Part shown: one piece after another, positions 1 through 9,470 of the stretch | Layout of the letters: the number at the start of each line of letters is the position of its first letter | Numbering within the stretch: position 1 is the first letter of the stretch | Notes under the pieces: model-generated | Told to the model about the DNA's origin: nothing | Databases searched by the model: none | What the model saw: only the letters and a program-made list of their open reading frames with translations | Source: Rhodoferax sp. | GTDB lineage: Bacteria > Pseudomonadota > Gammaproteobacteria > Burkholderiales > Burkholderiaceae_C | Length of the DNA stretch: 42,785 nucleotides | Assembly: GCF_028715765.1 (NCBI RefSeq) | Contig: NZ_JAQURE010000027.1 | Span: 1-42,785 of the forward strand | Reading direction: 5' to 3' | Position numbers and translations under genes: made by a program

Positions 1-1
1 G

Positions 2-430
2 CGCGATGTTGAATTTTTTGACGACAGCAAAGGCACCAATGTCGGCGCCACTGTGGCCGCTTTGCACGGCCTGGGCGCCGACCGCAAGGTGGTGCTGATT
101 TTGGGCGGCGAGGGCAAGGGGCAAGACTTCAGCCCATTGGCCGACCCGGTGAGCCGCTTTGTGCGCGCGGTGGTGCTGATCGGGCGCGATGCACCGCTGA
201 TTCGTGCCGCGCTGGCTGCCACCCCTGTGCCGCTGCTCGATGCGCCTGACATGCCTGCTGCCGTCACCCTGGCCGCGGGGCAAGCCAAGTCGGGCGATGC
301 GGTGCTGATGTCACCTGCCTGTGCCAGCTTTGACATGTTTAACGATTACGAGCACCGCGCCCGCGTCTTTGTGCAAGCGGTGCACGACCTGGCGCTAGAG
401 GCTGGTGTGCTGCTGGAAGGTGAGCCATGA
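2..430 (+). CDS. murD: UDP-N-acetylmuramoylalanine--D-glutamate ligase, 3' part
   Basis: MurD adds D-glutamate to UDP-MurNAc-L-Ala in the cytoplasm during peptidoglycan precursor synthesis. Only the C-terminal ~142 residues are in the window; the frame is open from base 2 and the true start lies to the left. The visible part begins with [17 protein letters not shown], the conserved Mur-ligase segment containing the DSKATN-like motif, followed by the GGEGKGQDF stretch and the [20 protein letters not shown] segment typical of the C-terminal domain. Its stop overlaps the ftsW start by 4 bp (ATGA), consistent with translational coupling in the dcw cluster. Identification rests on motifs and neighbourhood and is strong. 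Confidence 0.95.
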   Translation, partial: RDVEFFDDSKGTNVGATVAALHGLGADRKVVLILGGEGKGQDFSPLADPVSRFVRAVVLIGRDAPLIRAALAATPVPLLDAPDMPAAVTLAAGQAKSGDAVLMSPACASFDMFNDYEHRARVFVQAVHDLALEAGVLLEGEP

Positions 431-1704
431 GCCAGGTGGCGAGCTCTTTGTTTGGCCGTCTGGCGCAATTGGGCAGCGTTTGGGGGTGTGCCAAGTCGGC
501 CACCAGCGAGGTGCTGCCGGTGCGCTTGGGGCTGCGCCACCAGCGCGCCACCCAAGCCACACCCAGCCAGGTGCAAGACTTTGATGTGAATCTGGTGTGG
601 GTCACGGTGGCGCTGTTGCTGTGGGGGCTGGTGATGGTTTACTCGGCCTCGATTGCCATGCCCGAGAACCCGCGTTTCGCCAAATACACCTCCACTTATT
701 TCCTGGTGCGCCATGCGCTGTGGCTGTTTTTGGCGGGGGTGGGGGCGCTGGTGGCTTACCAGGTGCCGCTCAAAGTGTGGGAAAAAATGGCGCGCCCACT
801 GTTTGTGCTGTCGCTGGTGTTGCTGCTGCTGGTGCTGATTCCAGGCATCGGCAAGGTGGTCTATGGCGCACGGCGCTGGATCGGCTTGGGCCCCTTGAGT
901 TTTCAACCGTCAGAGCTGGCCAAGTTCACCATGCTGCTGTATGCCGCTGACTACATGGTGCGCAAGATGAAAGAGCGTGAAAACTTCATCCGTGCGGTCT
1001 GGCCCATGGGGCTGGCCACCGCCTTGGTGGGCGGGCTGCTGCTGGCCGAGCCCGACATGGGTGCGTTCATGGTAATCGCTGTGATTGCCATGGGCATCTT
1101 GTTTTTGGGGGGGGTCAACGCCCGCATGTTTTTCTTGATCTCGTTTGTGCTGATGGGCGCTTTTGCCGCCATCATTGCTGCCAGCCCATGGCGGCGCGAG
1201 CGCATTTTTGCCTACCTTGACCCGTGGAGCGAAACCAATGCACTGGCCAAAGGTTACCAACTCACCCATTCGCTGATCGCCATTGGCCGGGGTGAAATTT
1301 GGGGCGTGGGGCTGGGCGGCAGTGTGGAAAAACTCAACTGGTTGCCAGAAGCCCACACCGATTTTTTACTGGCCGTGATCGGCGAAGAGTTTGGTCTGGT
1401 GGGTGTGGTGCTGGTGGTTGGGCTGTTTTTCTGGCTGGTGCGCCGCATGATGCACATTGGCCGCCAAGCCATTGCGCTAGACCGCGTGTTTGCCGGTTTG
1501 GTGGCGCAAGGCGTGGCGGTGTGGATGGGTTTTCAGGCCTTCATCAACATGGGTGTGAACCTGGGCGCGCTGCCCACCAAGGGGTTGACCCTGCCTTTGA
1601 TGAGTTACGGCGGCTCCGCCATCTTGATCAACCTGGCGGCCATTGCCGTGGTGCTGCGCATTGATGCCGAGAACCGCGCCATGATGCATGGGGGCAGGCT
1701 ATGA
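427..1704 (+). CDS. ftsW: Lipid II polymerase of the divisome, SEDS family
   Basis: FtsW is the SEDS glycosyltransferase that works with PBP3 (FtsI) to make septal peptidoglycan. The 425-residue product is close to the usual length. A cytoplasmic N-terminal tail of about 55 residues is followed by roughly ten hydrophobic segments. Family hallmarks are visible: [20 protein letters not shown], the EPDMG motif with the catalytic-type Asp in a loop, the [22 protein letters not shown] segment, [17 protein letters not shown], and the C-terminal [24 protein letters not shown]. It overlaps murD and murG by 4 bp each, so the three are probably translated from one message. RodA is the main alternative, but the dcw position favours FtsW. 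Confidence 0.96.
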   Translation: MSQVASSLFGRLAQLGSVWGCAKSATSEVLPVRLGLRHQRATQATPSQVQDFDVNLVWVTVALLLWGLVMVYSASIAMPENPRFAKYTSTYFLVRHALWLFLAGVGALVAYQVPLKVWEKMARPLFVLSLVLLLLVLIPGIGKVVYGARRWIGLGPLSFQPSELAKFTMLLYAADYMVRKMKERENFIRAVWPMGLATALVGGLLLAEPDMGAFMVIAVIAMGILFLGGVNARMFFLISFVLMGAFAAIIAASPWRRERIFAYLDPWSETNALAKGYQLTHSLIAIGRGEIWGVGLGGSVEKLNWLPEAHTDFLLAVIGEEFGLVGVVLVVGLFFWLVRRMMHIGRQAIALDRVFAGLVAQGVAVWMGFQAFINMGVNLGALPTKGLTLPLMSYGGSAILINLAAIAVVLRIDAENRAMMHGGRL

Positions 1705-2777
1705 GCAAGTGCGCCTTGATCATGGCCGGCGGTACCGGCGGCCACATTTTTCCGGGTTTGGCCGTGGCGCAAGCGCTGCGCGAGCGGGGCTGGCGTGTGC
1801 ACTGGTTTGGCGGCAGCGGCAGCCCCGGCCAGCCCAGCATGGAAAGCCAGATCGTGCCCAAGGCGGGTTTTGCATTTGAGTCGATTGACTTTGGTGGTGT
1901 GCGCGGCAAGGGCGTGCTGACGCTGGCGCTGCTGCCGCTGCGCTTGCTCAAAGCCTTTTGGCAAAGCCTGCGCCTGGTGCGCCGGGTGCAGCCCGATGTG
2001 GTGATTGGCCTGGGCGGTTACATCAGCTTTCCGGGCGGCATGATGAGCGTGCTGCTGGGCAAGCCATTGATTCTGCATGAACAAAATTCGGTGGCTGGGC
2101 TGGCCAACAAGGTACTCGCCGGTGTGGCCGACCGGGTGTTCACCGCTTTCCCCCATGTGCTCAAAGGCGCGCAGTGGGTGGGCAACCCCTTGCGTGCCGC
2201 CTTTTTGAACCAGCCCGACCCGGCGCAGCGTTTTGCCGGACGAGCAGGCGCCTTGAAGCTGTTGGTGGTGGGGGGCAGTTTGGGTGCCAAAGCGCTCAAC
2301 GACGTGGTGCCGCAAGCGCTGGCTCTGTTGCCCGCCGAGCAGCGCCCGCAGGTCACCCACCAAAGCGGTGCCAAGCAAATTGAGGCCTTGCGTGCCAACT
2401 ACGCCGCCGCTGGCGTGGCCGCCACCTTGACCCCGTTCATTGACGACACCGCCCAAGCGTTTGCCGAGGCCGACCTGGTGCTGTGCCGCGCTGGTGCCAG
2501 CACGGTGACCGAACTGGCCGCCGTGGGTGCCGCCGCGGTGCTGGTGCCGTTTCCGTTTGCGGTCGATGACCACCAGACCGGCAATGCCCGGTTTTTGTCT
2601 GACGCGGGTGCCGCCTGGCTGCTGCCACAAAGCCAACTGTCTGCCACTGGGTTGGCTGATATGCTACTAAAAACAGAGCGTGTTACGCTTATGAATAAAG
2701 CGCTAGAGGCCAAAAAGCTTCAAAAAACTGAGGCGGTTGAGGTGCTGGTTCAGGCGTGTGAGGCGCTGGCGCTGTGA
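1701..2777 (+). CDS. murG: UDP-GlcNAc:lipid I N-acetylglucosaminyltransferase
   Basis: MurG converts lipid I to lipid II on the inner face of the cytoplasmic membrane. The 358-residue product has the N-terminal [14 protein letters not shown] glycine loop, the second loop [14 protein letters not shown], and [15 protein letters not shown]. The C-terminal half has [13 protein letters not shown] and the UDP-GlcNAc site segment [40 protein letters not shown]. About residues 320-342 ([22 protein letters not shown]) are encoded by a copy of a dispersed repeat also found elsewhere in the window (2660-2725), so this C-terminal helix region appears to be repeat-derived. It overlaps ftsW by 4 bp, and murC follows after 34 bp. 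Confidence 0.96.
   Translation: MSKCALIMAGGTGGHIFPGLAVAQALRERGWRVHWFGGSGSPGQPSMESQIVPKAGFAFESIDFGGVRGKGVLTLALLPLRLLKAFWQSLRLVRRVQPDVVIGLGGYISFPGGMMSVLLGKPLILHEQNSVAGLANKVLAGVADRVFTAFPHVLKGAQWVGNPLRAAFLNQPDPAQRFAGRAGALKLLVVGGSLGAKALNDVVPQALALLPAEQRPQVTHQSGAKQIEALRANYAAAGVAATLTPFIDDTAQAFAEADLVLCRAGASTVTELAAVGAAAVLVPFPFAVDDHQTGNARFLSDAGAAWLLPQSQLSATGLADMLLKTERVTLMNKALEAKKLQKTEAVEVLVQACEALAL
2660..2725 (+). repeat. Dispersed repeat copy A (inside murG)
   Basis: The copy runs from ATGCTACTAAAAACAGAGCG through TTACGCTTATGAATAAAGCG to GCGCTAGAGGCCAAAAA. It shares the GCTA block, the ACGCTTAT block and the GCGCTAGAGGCC block, in the same order and spacing, with copies at 12491, 26989 (reverse), 32029 (reverse) and 34056. 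It lies wholly in the murG reading frame near the 3' end. Confidence 0.75.
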
Positions 2778-2811
2778 TCAAAAAACATCAAACTCCTATG
2801 GCTCCAACCGC

Positions 2812-4230
2812 ATGAAACACGCCATTCAACACATCCACTTTGTCGGCATTGGTGGTGTCGGCATGTCCGGCATTGCCGAGATTTTGTTCAACCTGGGCTA
2901 CACCATATCCGGTTCAGACCAGGCCGACAGCGCCACCTTGCAGCGTCTGGCAAGCCTGGGCATTCGCACCTGCTTGGGTCATGCGGCAGAGCACATCAGC
3001 GGTGCTGACGCAGTGGTCACTTCGACCGCGGTGCAGGCCGACAACCCCGAGGTGGTGGCCGCCCGGCACAACCGCATTCCCGTGGTGCCGCGCGCCCTGA
3101 TGCTGGCTGAGTTGATGCGCCTGAAAAAAGGCATTGCCATTGCCGGGACCCATGGCAAAACCACCACCACCAGCCTGGTCGCCAGCGTGCTGGCTGAAGC
3201 CCAGCTGGACCCCACATTTGTGATTGGTGGCCGCCTCAACAGCGCCGGCGCTAACGCCCGTCTGGGCCAGGGCGACCACATTGTGGTGGAGGCCGATGAG
3301 TCTGATGCGTCGTTTCTGAACCTGTTGCCAGTGATGGCGGTGGTGACCAACATCGACGCCGACCACATGGAAACCTATGGCCACGACTTTGAGCGGCTCA
3401 AAAAGGCGTTTGTGGATTTTCTGCACAAGATGCCTTTTTACGGCACGGCTATTCTGTGCACCGATGACCCGGCGGTGCGCAGCATCGTGCCGCACGTCAC
3501 CTGCCCGATCACCAGCTACGGCTTTGACGAGGGCGCTGAGGTGCGCGCGGTGGAAGTGCGTGCCGTGGGCGGCCAAATGCACTTCACCGTGCAGCGGCGC
3601 AATGGCGTGGTGCTGCCTGACCTGCAGGTGGTGCTGAACTTGCCGGGGCGGCACAACGTGCTCAACGCCTTGTCGGCCATTGCGGTGGCGGTGGAACTGG
3701 GTATTGACGATGCCGCGGTACTGCGTGCGCTGGCCAGCTTCAAAGGTGTCGGGCGGCGCTTTCAGCGCCACGGTGAGTTGTCCGCCGCGGCGGGTGGCGC
3801 GTTTGCCCTGGTGGAAGACTATGGCCACCACCCGGTCGAGATGGCCGCTACCCTGGCTGCGGCGCGTGGCGCGTTTCCCGGGCGGCGCCTGGTGCTGGCG
3901 TTTCAGCCACACCGCTTTACCCGCACACGCGACTGTTTCGATGACTTTGTCAAGGTCATGGCGCTGGCCGATGCGGTGCTGCTGACCGAGGTCTACAGCG
4001 CCGGTGAAGCGCCCATTGTGGCGGCTGACGGGCGCAGTCTGGCGCGTGCGCTGCGCGTGGCGGGCAAGGTCGAGCCGGTGTTTGTAGACGATGTGGCAGC
4101 CCTGCCGCAAGCCATTGTGGAGACCGCCCAAGACGGCGACGTGGTGCTGTGCATGGGCGCAGGCTCGATTGGTGCAGTGGCTGGCAAGGTTGCCATGATG
4201 CTACAAAATACAGAGCTACTTACGCAATAA
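2812..4230 (+). CDS. murC: UDP-N-acetylmuramate--L-alanine ligase
   Basis: MurC attaches L-alanine to UDP-MurNAc with ATP, the first step of stem-peptide assembly. The ATG at 2812 is chosen because it begins [25 protein letters not shown], the conserved N-terminal Rossmann segment; the frame is open further upstream but that stretch is not MurC-like. Also visible are the P-loop [11 protein letters not shown], the [12 protein letters not shown] segment, [11 protein letters not shown], and the C-terminal [20 protein letters not shown] and [10 protein letters not shown] motifs. The product has 472 residues, normal for the family. The last ten or so residues ([11 protein letters not shown]) come from a dispersed repeat copy (4198-4257) that also contains the ddl start. 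Confidence 0.96.
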   Translation: MKHAIQHIHFVGIGGVGMSGIAEILFNLGYTISGSDQADSATLQRLASLGIRTCLGHAAEHISGADAVVTSTAVQADNPEVVAARHNRIPVVPRALMLAELMRLKKGIAIAGTHGKTTTTSLVASVLAEAQLDPTFVIGGRLNSAGANARLGQGDHIVVEADESDASFLNLLPVMAVVTNIDADHMETYGHDFERLKKAFVDFLHKMPFYGTAILCTDDPAVRSIVPHVTCPITSYGFDEGAEVRAVEVRAVGGQMHFTVQRRNGVVLPDLQVVLNLPGRHNVLNALSAIAVAVELGIDDAAVLRALASFKGVGRRFQRHGELSAAAGGAFALVEDYGHHPVEMAATLAAARGAFPGRRLVLAFQPHRFTRTRDCFDDFVKVMALADAVLLTEVYSAGEAPIVAADGRSLARALRVAGKVEPVFVDDVAALPQAIVETAQDGDVVLCMGAGSIGAVAGKVAMMLQNTELLTQ

Positions 4231-4257
4231 GGACAAGGGCTATGGGTCAATTTCTTA
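4198..4257 (+). repeat. Dispersed repeat copy B (murC end to ddl start)
   Basis: This variant copy reads ATGCTACAAAATACAGAGCT, ACTTACGCAATAAGGACAAG, GGCTATGGGTCAATTTCTTA. It keeps the GCTA, AGCTACTTACGC and ATTTCTTAT blocks of the family but has a different middle. It carries the murC stop (4228-4230), the putative ddl ribosome-binding site (AAGGA, about 4229-4233) and the ddl ATG (4242). Confidence 0.55.
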
Positions 4258-5192
4258 TCAATTCTGAAAAAGTGGCGGTGCTGCTGGGGGGCGCCTCGGC
4301 TGAGCGCGAGGTGTCGCTCATGTCAGGCTCGGGCGTGTTGCAGGCGCTGCAAAGTCTGGGCGTCAATGCGCACCCATTCGACCCCGCACAACGCGACTTG
4401 GGTGACCTCAAGCGTGAGGGGTTCACCCGCTGCTTCATTGCCCTGCATGGCCGCTTTGGCGAAGATGGCACGGTGCAAGGTGCGCTGGAATTGCTGGGCA
4501 TTCCTTACACCGGGCCGGGCGTGATGACTTCTGCCATGGCCATTGACAAGCAAATGACCAAGCGCCTGTGGCAAGCCGCCGGGTTGCCCACGCCGGCCTG
4601 GCGCACGGTGGACAGCGCCGCAGCCACCCATGCGGCGTTGGCCGAGCTGGGCTGCCCCATGATTGTGAAACCCGCACGCGAGGGCTCCACCATCGGCCTG
4701 ACCAAGGTCACTTCAGCGGCGCAATGTGACGCCGCCTTTGCCCTGGCCGCCAACGCCCATGACGATGTGTTGTGTGAGCAGTTCATTGCCGGGGATGAGG
4801 TGACTGTGCCGGTGCTGGGCAGCGGGGCGCAGGCGCATGCCCTGCCGGTGATCCGCATCCAGACGCCTGATGGCAACTATGACTACCAAGCCAAATATTT
4901 CACCCACGACACCCGCTACCTGCTGCCGTGCGGCTTGCCCCCAGGAGAAGAGGCGCACATCCAGGCGCTGGTGCTGAAGGCCTACCACAGCCTGGGTTGC
5001 CGTGGCTGGGCGCGTGCTGACGTGATGATTGACGCCGCCACGCGCGCGCCCTACCTGCTGGAGATCAACACCAGCCCGGGCATGACCAGCCATTCGCTGG
5101 TGCCGATGTCAGCACAACACGCCGGCATCAGCTACCCCGAACTTTGTCTGCAGGTGCTGCGCCTGGCCAGCTTGGACTACGCCGCCGTATGA
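4242..5192 (+). CDS. ddl: D-alanine--D-alanine ligase
   Basis: Ddl makes the D-Ala-D-Ala dipeptide for the peptidoglycan stem, an ATP-grasp reaction. The 316-residue product from ATG 4242 begins [29 protein letters not shown], which contains the family GG.SAEREVS motif. ATP-grasp features follow: [45 protein letters not shown], and the metal-binding end [21 protein letters not shown]. The first seven or so residues and the ribosome-binding site lie in a dispersed repeat copy, so the N-terminus may have been reshaped by it. Upstream in-frame codons exist but overlap murC and lack family similarity. It overlaps ftsQ by 4 bp. DdlB is the usual dcw paralogue. Confidence 0.95.
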   Translation: MGQFLINSEKVAVLLGGASAEREVSLMSGSGVLQALQSLGVNAHPFDPAQRDLGDLKREGFTRCFIALHGRFGEDGTVQGALELLGIPYTGPGVMTSAMAIDKQMTKRLWQAAGLPTPAWRTVDSAAATHAALAELGCPMIVKPAREGSTIGLTKVTSAAQCDAAFALAANAHDDVLCEQFIAGDEVTVPVLGSGAQAHALPVIRIQTPDGNYDYQAKYFTHDTRYLLPCGLPPGEEAHIQALVLKAYHSLGCRGWARADVMIDAATRAPYLLEINTSPGMTSHSLVPMSAQHAGISYPELCLQVLRLASLDYAAV

Positions 5193-5989
5193 GCCACACC
5201 AAGCCCTTGCCACTGGATGTCAGACTGATGCAGGCCGCAGGCAGCGCCCTGTTTGCGCTGCTGGCTCTGGTGTTGCTGGGCGCCTTGCTGGCCTGGGTGA
5301 TGCGCTTGCCGGTGTTCAATATTCGCGGGGTCACGGTGGTGGGTGATGTGGCGCACTACAACGCGCTCACGCTCAAGGCCAACGTGATGCCGCGCTTGCA
5401 AGGGACTTTTTTCACGCTGGATGTGGCTGCGGCGCGCCAGGTGTTTGAGACCATGCCGTGGGTACGTCAAGCGGTGGTGCGGCGCGATTTCCCCAACCGG
5501 CTCAAGGTGCAACTGCAAGAGCATCAAGCGGTGGCCTTCTGGGGCGAGGCGGGCGACTCACGCCTGGTCAACAGCTTTGGCGAAGTGTTTGAAGCCAATG
5601 TGGGCGAGCTTGAAAGCGACAACTTGCCGCGCCTGAACGGCCCCAGTGGCCAAAGCGCCGAGGTGTTGGCAATGCAGCGCACCCTAACGCCGCTGCTGGC
5701 ACGCATGGACTTGACGTTGACGGTGCTGGAGCAGTCGGCCCGGGGCAGCTGGCGTGCTGAGCTTGACACCGGCACGGTGCTGGAGCTGGGCAGCGGCAGC
5801 ACGCCTGAGCTGGTGGCGCGGCTAGAGCGCTTTTTGGGCACAGTGACCCAAGCCAGCGCGCGCTACGGCCGCAGCGTTGAACAACTGGCCTCGGCCGATT
5901 TACGCCATACCGACGGCTACGCCATCAAGCTCGATGGGGTCAGCACGCTCGACACGATTGATAAAAATTCAAGCAAAAGCAACAGGTGA
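5189..5989 (+). CDS. ftsQ: Cell division protein FtsQ
   Basis: FtsQ is the bitopic inner-membrane divisome scaffold that recruits FtsB/FtsL. The ATG at 5189 overlaps the ddl stop (ATGA). The 266-residue product has a short cytoplasmic N-terminus, one membrane segment (about residues 13-36, [19 protein letters not shown]), then a POTRA-type domain beginning [19 protein letters not shown]. Further family features are the [48 protein letters not shown] segment and the downstream beta domain. Length and position between ddl and ftsA fit well. Confidence 0.94.
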   Translation: MSHTKPLPLDVRLMQAAGSALFALLALVLLGALLAWVMRLPVFNIRGVTVVGDVAHYNALTLKANVMPRLQGTFFTLDVAAARQVFETMPWVRQAVVRRDFPNRLKVQLQEHQAVAFWGEAGDSRLVNSFGEVFEANVGELESDNLPRLNGPSGQSAEVLAMQRTLTPLLARMDLTLTVLEQSARGSWRAELDTGTVLELGSGSTPELVARLERFLGTVTQASARYGRSVEQLASADLRHTDGYAIKLDGVSTLDTIDKNSSKSNR

Positions 5990-5993
5990 CGTA

Positions 5994-7223
5994 ATGGCAA
6001 AAGAGTACAAAGATTTGGTCGTGGGGCTCGACATCGGCACCGCCAAGGTGATGGTGGTGGTGGCTGAGGTCATGCCTGACGGCAGTTTGAAACTGGCCGG
6101 CCTGGGCGTGGCGCCCAGCAACGGCTTGAAGCGCGGCGTGGTGGTCAACATCGACGCCACGGTGCAAAGCATTCAGCAAGCGCTGAAAGAAGCCGAGCTG
6201 ATGGCCGACTGCAAGATCACCCGGGTCTACACCGGCATCACCGGTAGCCACATTCGCGGCATGAATTCCCAGGGCATGGTGGCCATCAAAGACCGCGAGG
6301 TTACGGCGGCAGATGTGGCGCGGGTGGTGGAAACCGCCAAGGCCATCCACATCAGCACCGACCAGCGCTTGCTGCTGGTGGAGCCGCAAGAGTTCATCAT
6401 TGACGGGCAAGACGTGAAAGAGCCGATTGGCATGAGTGGCATCCGCATGGAGGCCAAGGTGCATATCGTCACCGGCGCCCAAAGTGCCGCTGAAAACATC
6501 ATCAAATGCGTGCGCCGCTGCGGCCTGGAGGTGGAGCAACTCATGCTCAACCCCCTGGCCAGCAGCCTGGCGGTACTGACCGAAGACGAGCGTGAGCTGG
6601 GCGTGGCCATGGTGGACATTGGTGCGGGCACCACCGACCTGGCCATCTTTACCAATGGCGCCATTCGCCACACTGCGGTGATACCCATTGCCGGTGACCT
6701 GATCACCAGCGACATTGCCATGGCGCTGCGCACCCCCACCAAAGACGCGGAAGAGATCAAGGTTGAAAACGGCTACGCCAAGCAGCTGCTGGCCGACCCC
6801 GAAGCCCAGGTCGAGGTGCCTGGCCTGGGCGACCGTGGCCCGCGCATGCTCAGCCGCCAGGCGCTGGCGGGTGTGATTGAACCCCGGGTGGAAGAAATTT
6901 TCAGCCTGGTGCACCAGGTGATTCGCGAGTCGGGCTTTGAAGAAGTGCTCTCCAGCGGCATTGTGCTCACGGGCGGCAGCGCCATCATGCCGGGCATGGT
7001 CGAGCTGGGTGAAGACATCTTTTTGAAACCGGTGCGCCGGGGCATTCCCAAATACCGCGGTGCCTTGTCTGACATGGTGGCGCAGCCGCGTGCGGCCACG
7101 GTCATGGGCTTGATGGAAGAGGCGCGCTTAGCGCGTTTGCGCGGTTTCAAGGTGTCACAAAAAAACGGCTCCATGAAGTCCGCCTTTGGCTCGATCAAGG
7201 ACTGGTTGGTAGGGAACTTTTGA
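5994..7223 (+). CDS. ftsA: Cell division protein FtsA
   Basis: FtsA is the actin-like ATPase that tethers FtsZ to the membrane. The ATG at 5994 follows an AGGTGA ribosome-binding site and begins MAKEYKDLVVGLDIGTAKVMVVVAEV. The 409-residue product shows the phosphate-1 motif (GLDIGTAKV), the SHI region near GITGSHIRGMNSQG, phosphate-2 (VDIGAGTTDLAIF) and the adenosine motif (IVLTGGSAIMPGM). The C-terminal end FGSIKDWLVGNF is the amphipathic membrane-targeting helix. Only 4 bp separate it from ftsQ. Confidence 0.97.
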   Translation: MAKEYKDLVVGLDIGTAKVMVVVAEVMPDGSLKLAGLGVAPSNGLKRGVVVNIDATVQSIQQALKEAELMADCKITRVYTGITGSHIRGMNSQGMVAIKDREVTAADVARVVETAKAIHISTDQRLLLVEPQEFIIDGQDVKEPIGMSGIRMEAKVHIVTGAQSAAENIIKCVRRCGLEVEQLMLNPLASSLAVLTEDERELGVAMVDIGAGTTDLAIFTNGAIRHTAVIPIAGDLITSDIAMALRTPTKDAEEIKVENGYAKQLLADPEAQVEVPGLGDRGPRMLSRQALAGVIEPRVEEIFSLVHQVIRESGFEEVLSSGIVLTGGSAIMPGMVELGEDIFLKPVRRGIPKYRGALSDMVAQPRAATVMGLMEEARLARLRGFKVSQKNGSMKSAFGSIKDWLVGNF

Positions 7224-7367
7224 CCATGATATTACCGCTTGAACTGCATCACCTGCCCTGCGCTGGCCCGCCACGACGATGGCGCCCCGTGGTGCTCAGA
7301 CATTTTTTTACAACCCATTGCTTACCCCTTTTTCAATTTTTAAATTTCATTTCCCAAGGAGCACACC

Positions 7368-8618
7368 ATGCCTATTGAACTCATCGACGAAGAAGCATTT
7401 AACCAAGGTACCCAGATCAAAGTCATTGGCGTGGGCGGCGGCGGCGGCAACGCCGTGGGGCACATGATTGCCAGCGCCGTACGCGGGGTGGAGTTCATTT
7501 GTGCCAATACCGATGCCCAGGTGCTTGACGGCATGGGTGCCCATTGCGTCATTCCGCTGGGCAAGACCGGCTTGGGTGCCGGCGGTGTGCCTGAGCGCGG
7601 GCGCGAGGCGGCTGAACTTGCCGTGGAGGCCATCCGCTCGGCCATTGAGGGTGCCCACATGTTGTTCATTACTGCGGGCATGGGCGGCGGCACTGGTACG
7701 GGTGCTGCACCCGTGATTGCGCGGGTGGCGCGGGAAATGGGCATTTTGACCGTGGGCGTGGTCACCAAACCTTTCAGTTTTGAGGGCAACAAGCGCATGA
7801 AAAATGCCGAGGCCGGTTTGGCTGAGCTTGAAGCCAATGTGGACTCGATGATTGTGGTGTTGAATGAAAAACTGCAAGAAGTTCTGGGCGAGGACGCCTC
7901 TGAAGAAGAAGCTTTTGCCAGTGCCAATGATGTGCTGAAAAACGCCGTGGGCGGCATTGCCGAGATCATCAACGTCAAAGGCCATGTGAACGTCGATTTT
8001 GAAGACGTGCGCACCGTCATGGGCGAGCCAGGCAAGGCCATGATGGGCACCGCCCAGGCCACCGGCCCTGATCGCGCCCGCATTGCCGCCGAGCAGGCGG
8101 TGGCCTGCCCGCTGCTGGAAGGGGTGGATTTGTCTGGTGCCAAGGGCGTGCTGGTGTTGATTTCGGCCGCCAAAGGCTCGCTTAAATTGCGCGAATCTGG
8201 CTTGGCCATGAGCACCATTCGGGCCTTTGCCCACGAAGATGCCAACGTGATTTACGGCACCGCACATGACGACTCGCTGGGCGAGGCCATTCGCGTCACC
8301 GTGGTGGCCACCGGTTTGAGTCGCACCCGCCCCAAGCTGCAGGTGTTGCCCACCGAGCAGCGCCGCACCGGCACAGACGACGTGCCGTTCACCGTGGTCA
8401 GCCCCATGGGCACGCCGATGTCGGCCAGTGCCGGCTCGGCCATGGCAGCAACGCCTGCAGCAGGGCGCATGCAACCCGACTACGGCGGCATGAACACCCC
8501 CAGCGTGTGGCGCCGTCCGCACGACCGCACCAGCGCTGCGGCCAAGGTTGATGCTTTGTCCAGTGGTGGCATGGACGACTTTGAAATCCCGGCCTTCCTG
8601 CGCAAGCAAGCCGATTGA
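7368..8618 (+). CDS. ftsZ: Cell division GTPase FtsZ
   Basis: FtsZ is the tubulin homologue that forms the Z ring. The 416-residue product starts after a good ribosome-binding site (AAGGAG, 8 bp upstream). Motifs in order: IKVIGVGGGGGNAVGHM, the tubulin signature GMGGGTGTGAAPVIARVARE, the T7 loop region NVDFEDVRTVM, then a variable linker (about residues 325-400). It ends with the conserved peptide DDFEIPAFLRKQAD that binds FtsA/ZipA/MinC. A 144-bp T-rich gap separates it from ftsA, so an additional promoter there is plausible. It ends 3 bp from the convergent gene; lpxC is not adjacent. Confidence 0.98.
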   Translation: MPIELIDEEAFNQGTQIKVIGVGGGGGNAVGHMIASAVRGVEFICANTDAQVLDGMGAHCVIPLGKTGLGAGGVPERGREAAELAVEAIRSAIEGAHMLFITAGMGGGTGTGAAPVIARVAREMGILTVGVVTKPFSFEGNKRMKNAEAGLAELEANVDSMIVVLNEKLQEVLGEDASEEEAFASANDVLKNAVGGIAEIINVKGHVNVDFEDVRTVMGEPGKAMMGTAQATGPDRARIAAEQAVACPLLEGVDLSGAKGVLVLISAAKGSLKLRESGLAMSTIRAFAHEDANVIYGTAHDDSLGEAIRVTVVATGLSRTRPKLQVLPTEQRRTGTDDVPFTVVSPMGTPMSASAGSAMAATPAAGRMQPDYGGMNTPSVWRRPHDRTSAAAKVDALSSGGMDDFEIPAFLRKQAD

Positions 8619-8621
8619 TTT

Positions 8622-9470
8622 TCAGAGGCGCTTCGCTTCAAGCCTGGGTGCTGGCTGCCGTGGTGGCCTGAACACGCTGCGGTCGGCATAGAAGTCAGGC
8701 TGCGTGTTGGCAGGCCACCAGCCGGGCACACCCAGCACCGGCAGGTGTGCAAAAGGCTTGCCTGCAAGCTGGTCTGCGCTGAGGTAGTGCGCCAGCCAGG
8801 TGTCTAAATCCACTATAGATTGAATAGCTAGTGGTGCAGGAATGACATGGGCTGTGATAGGTTTTCTTGGGTAAACCAGTTTTTCCAAGAGGGCGTGGCC
8901 AAACAGCACCAGTCGGGACTGATGCCACAGCGGAGCCAGGGTGCCAAACACCGCTTGCCAGTCTTTGGCCGCTAACGCCTGCCACAGCGCATCGGGCGCA
9001 CACAGCACGGCTGCATTTTCATCAAACACCGTCAAGGCATCACGCGTTGCGCCACGCACTGTGGCCACGCCGCTGTGCGCCACGTCCGCCGCTTGCAACT
9101 GGGTCATGTGCAGCTGGTTCAGGCGGCGCTTGGTGTGGGGAAAAAGCAGCCAGGCCAAGCCGTTGAAAAAATCATGCCGCCCCTCGCGGGTGGGGCAGGC
9201 GTGCTGCTCAAAAATACAGCGCTCATAGGCCATGCCTGCGGGCAAGGCCGTTTGCGGCACAAAGTGCATCGGGCGTGTGCACGGGTCTGGCCAAAGCCTT
9301 TGCGCCATGGTGTTGAGTGCCTCTGGTTGCGGCGTTCCCGTCAGCACCTGTGCCGCCGTGGCCTGTCCCAACGCCTGCCATGGCTGCAGCCAGGGGGCTT
9401 GCCAGTCAATCTTCGTTAATGCATCTGAAGTCAAGGCGAGTGCATATCCAGGGAAGATTCCAATGGTCAA
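8622..9470 (-). CDS. DUF3025 domain protein
   Basis: Function unknown. The 282-residue product has the features I associate with DUF3025: FVPQTALPAGMAYERCIFEQHACPTREGRHDFFNGLAWLLFPHTKRRLNQLH, ALTVFDENAAVL, LVLFGHALLEKLVYPRKPITAHV and LPVLGVPGWWPANTQPDFYAD. No signal peptide or membrane segment is seen. The longest start is a TTG at 9468-9470 overlapping the stop of the upstream NYN gene (TTGA); a later TTG about 33 bp downstream is also possible, since similarity begins near IDWQAPWL. Residues encoded around 8811-8840 (PAPLAIQSIVD) overlap a partial dispersed repeat copy. Possibly co-transcribed with the NYN gene. Confidence 0.8.
   Translation of the reverse strand: MTIGIFPGYALALTSDALTKIDWQAPWLQPWQALGQATAAQVLTGTPQPEALNTMAQRLWPDPCTRPMHFVPQTALPAGMAYERCIFEQHACPTREGRHDFFNGLAWLLFPHTKRRLNQLHMTQLQAADVAHSGVATVRGATRDALTVFDENAAVLCAPDALWQALAAKDWQAVFGTLAPLWHQSRLVLFGHALLEKLVYPRKPITAHVIPAPLAIQSIVDLDTWLAHYLSADQLAGKPFAHLPVLGVPGWWPANTQPDFYADRSVFRPPRQPAPRLEAKRL
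8811..8840 (+). repeat. Partial dispersed repeat copy C (inside DUF3025 gene)
   Basis: CACTATAGATTGAATAGCTA followed by GTGGTGC aligns with the left half of copy D (AGCTATGATTTACATAGCTG, CTACTGC). Only the left half of the element is recognisable. It lies in the minus-strand DUF3025 reading frame. Confidence 0.4.

Noticed and set aside
388..410. GCGCTAGAGGC in murD as another dispersed repeat copy
   Set aside because: Only this short block matches; the flanks show none of the other blocks, so it is probably chance in coding sequence.
8619..8700. lpxC after ftsZ
   Set aside because: The usual dcw neighbour is not present here; the convergent DUF3025 gene begins 3 bp after ftsZ. Gene order varies, so I did not score it as a finding.
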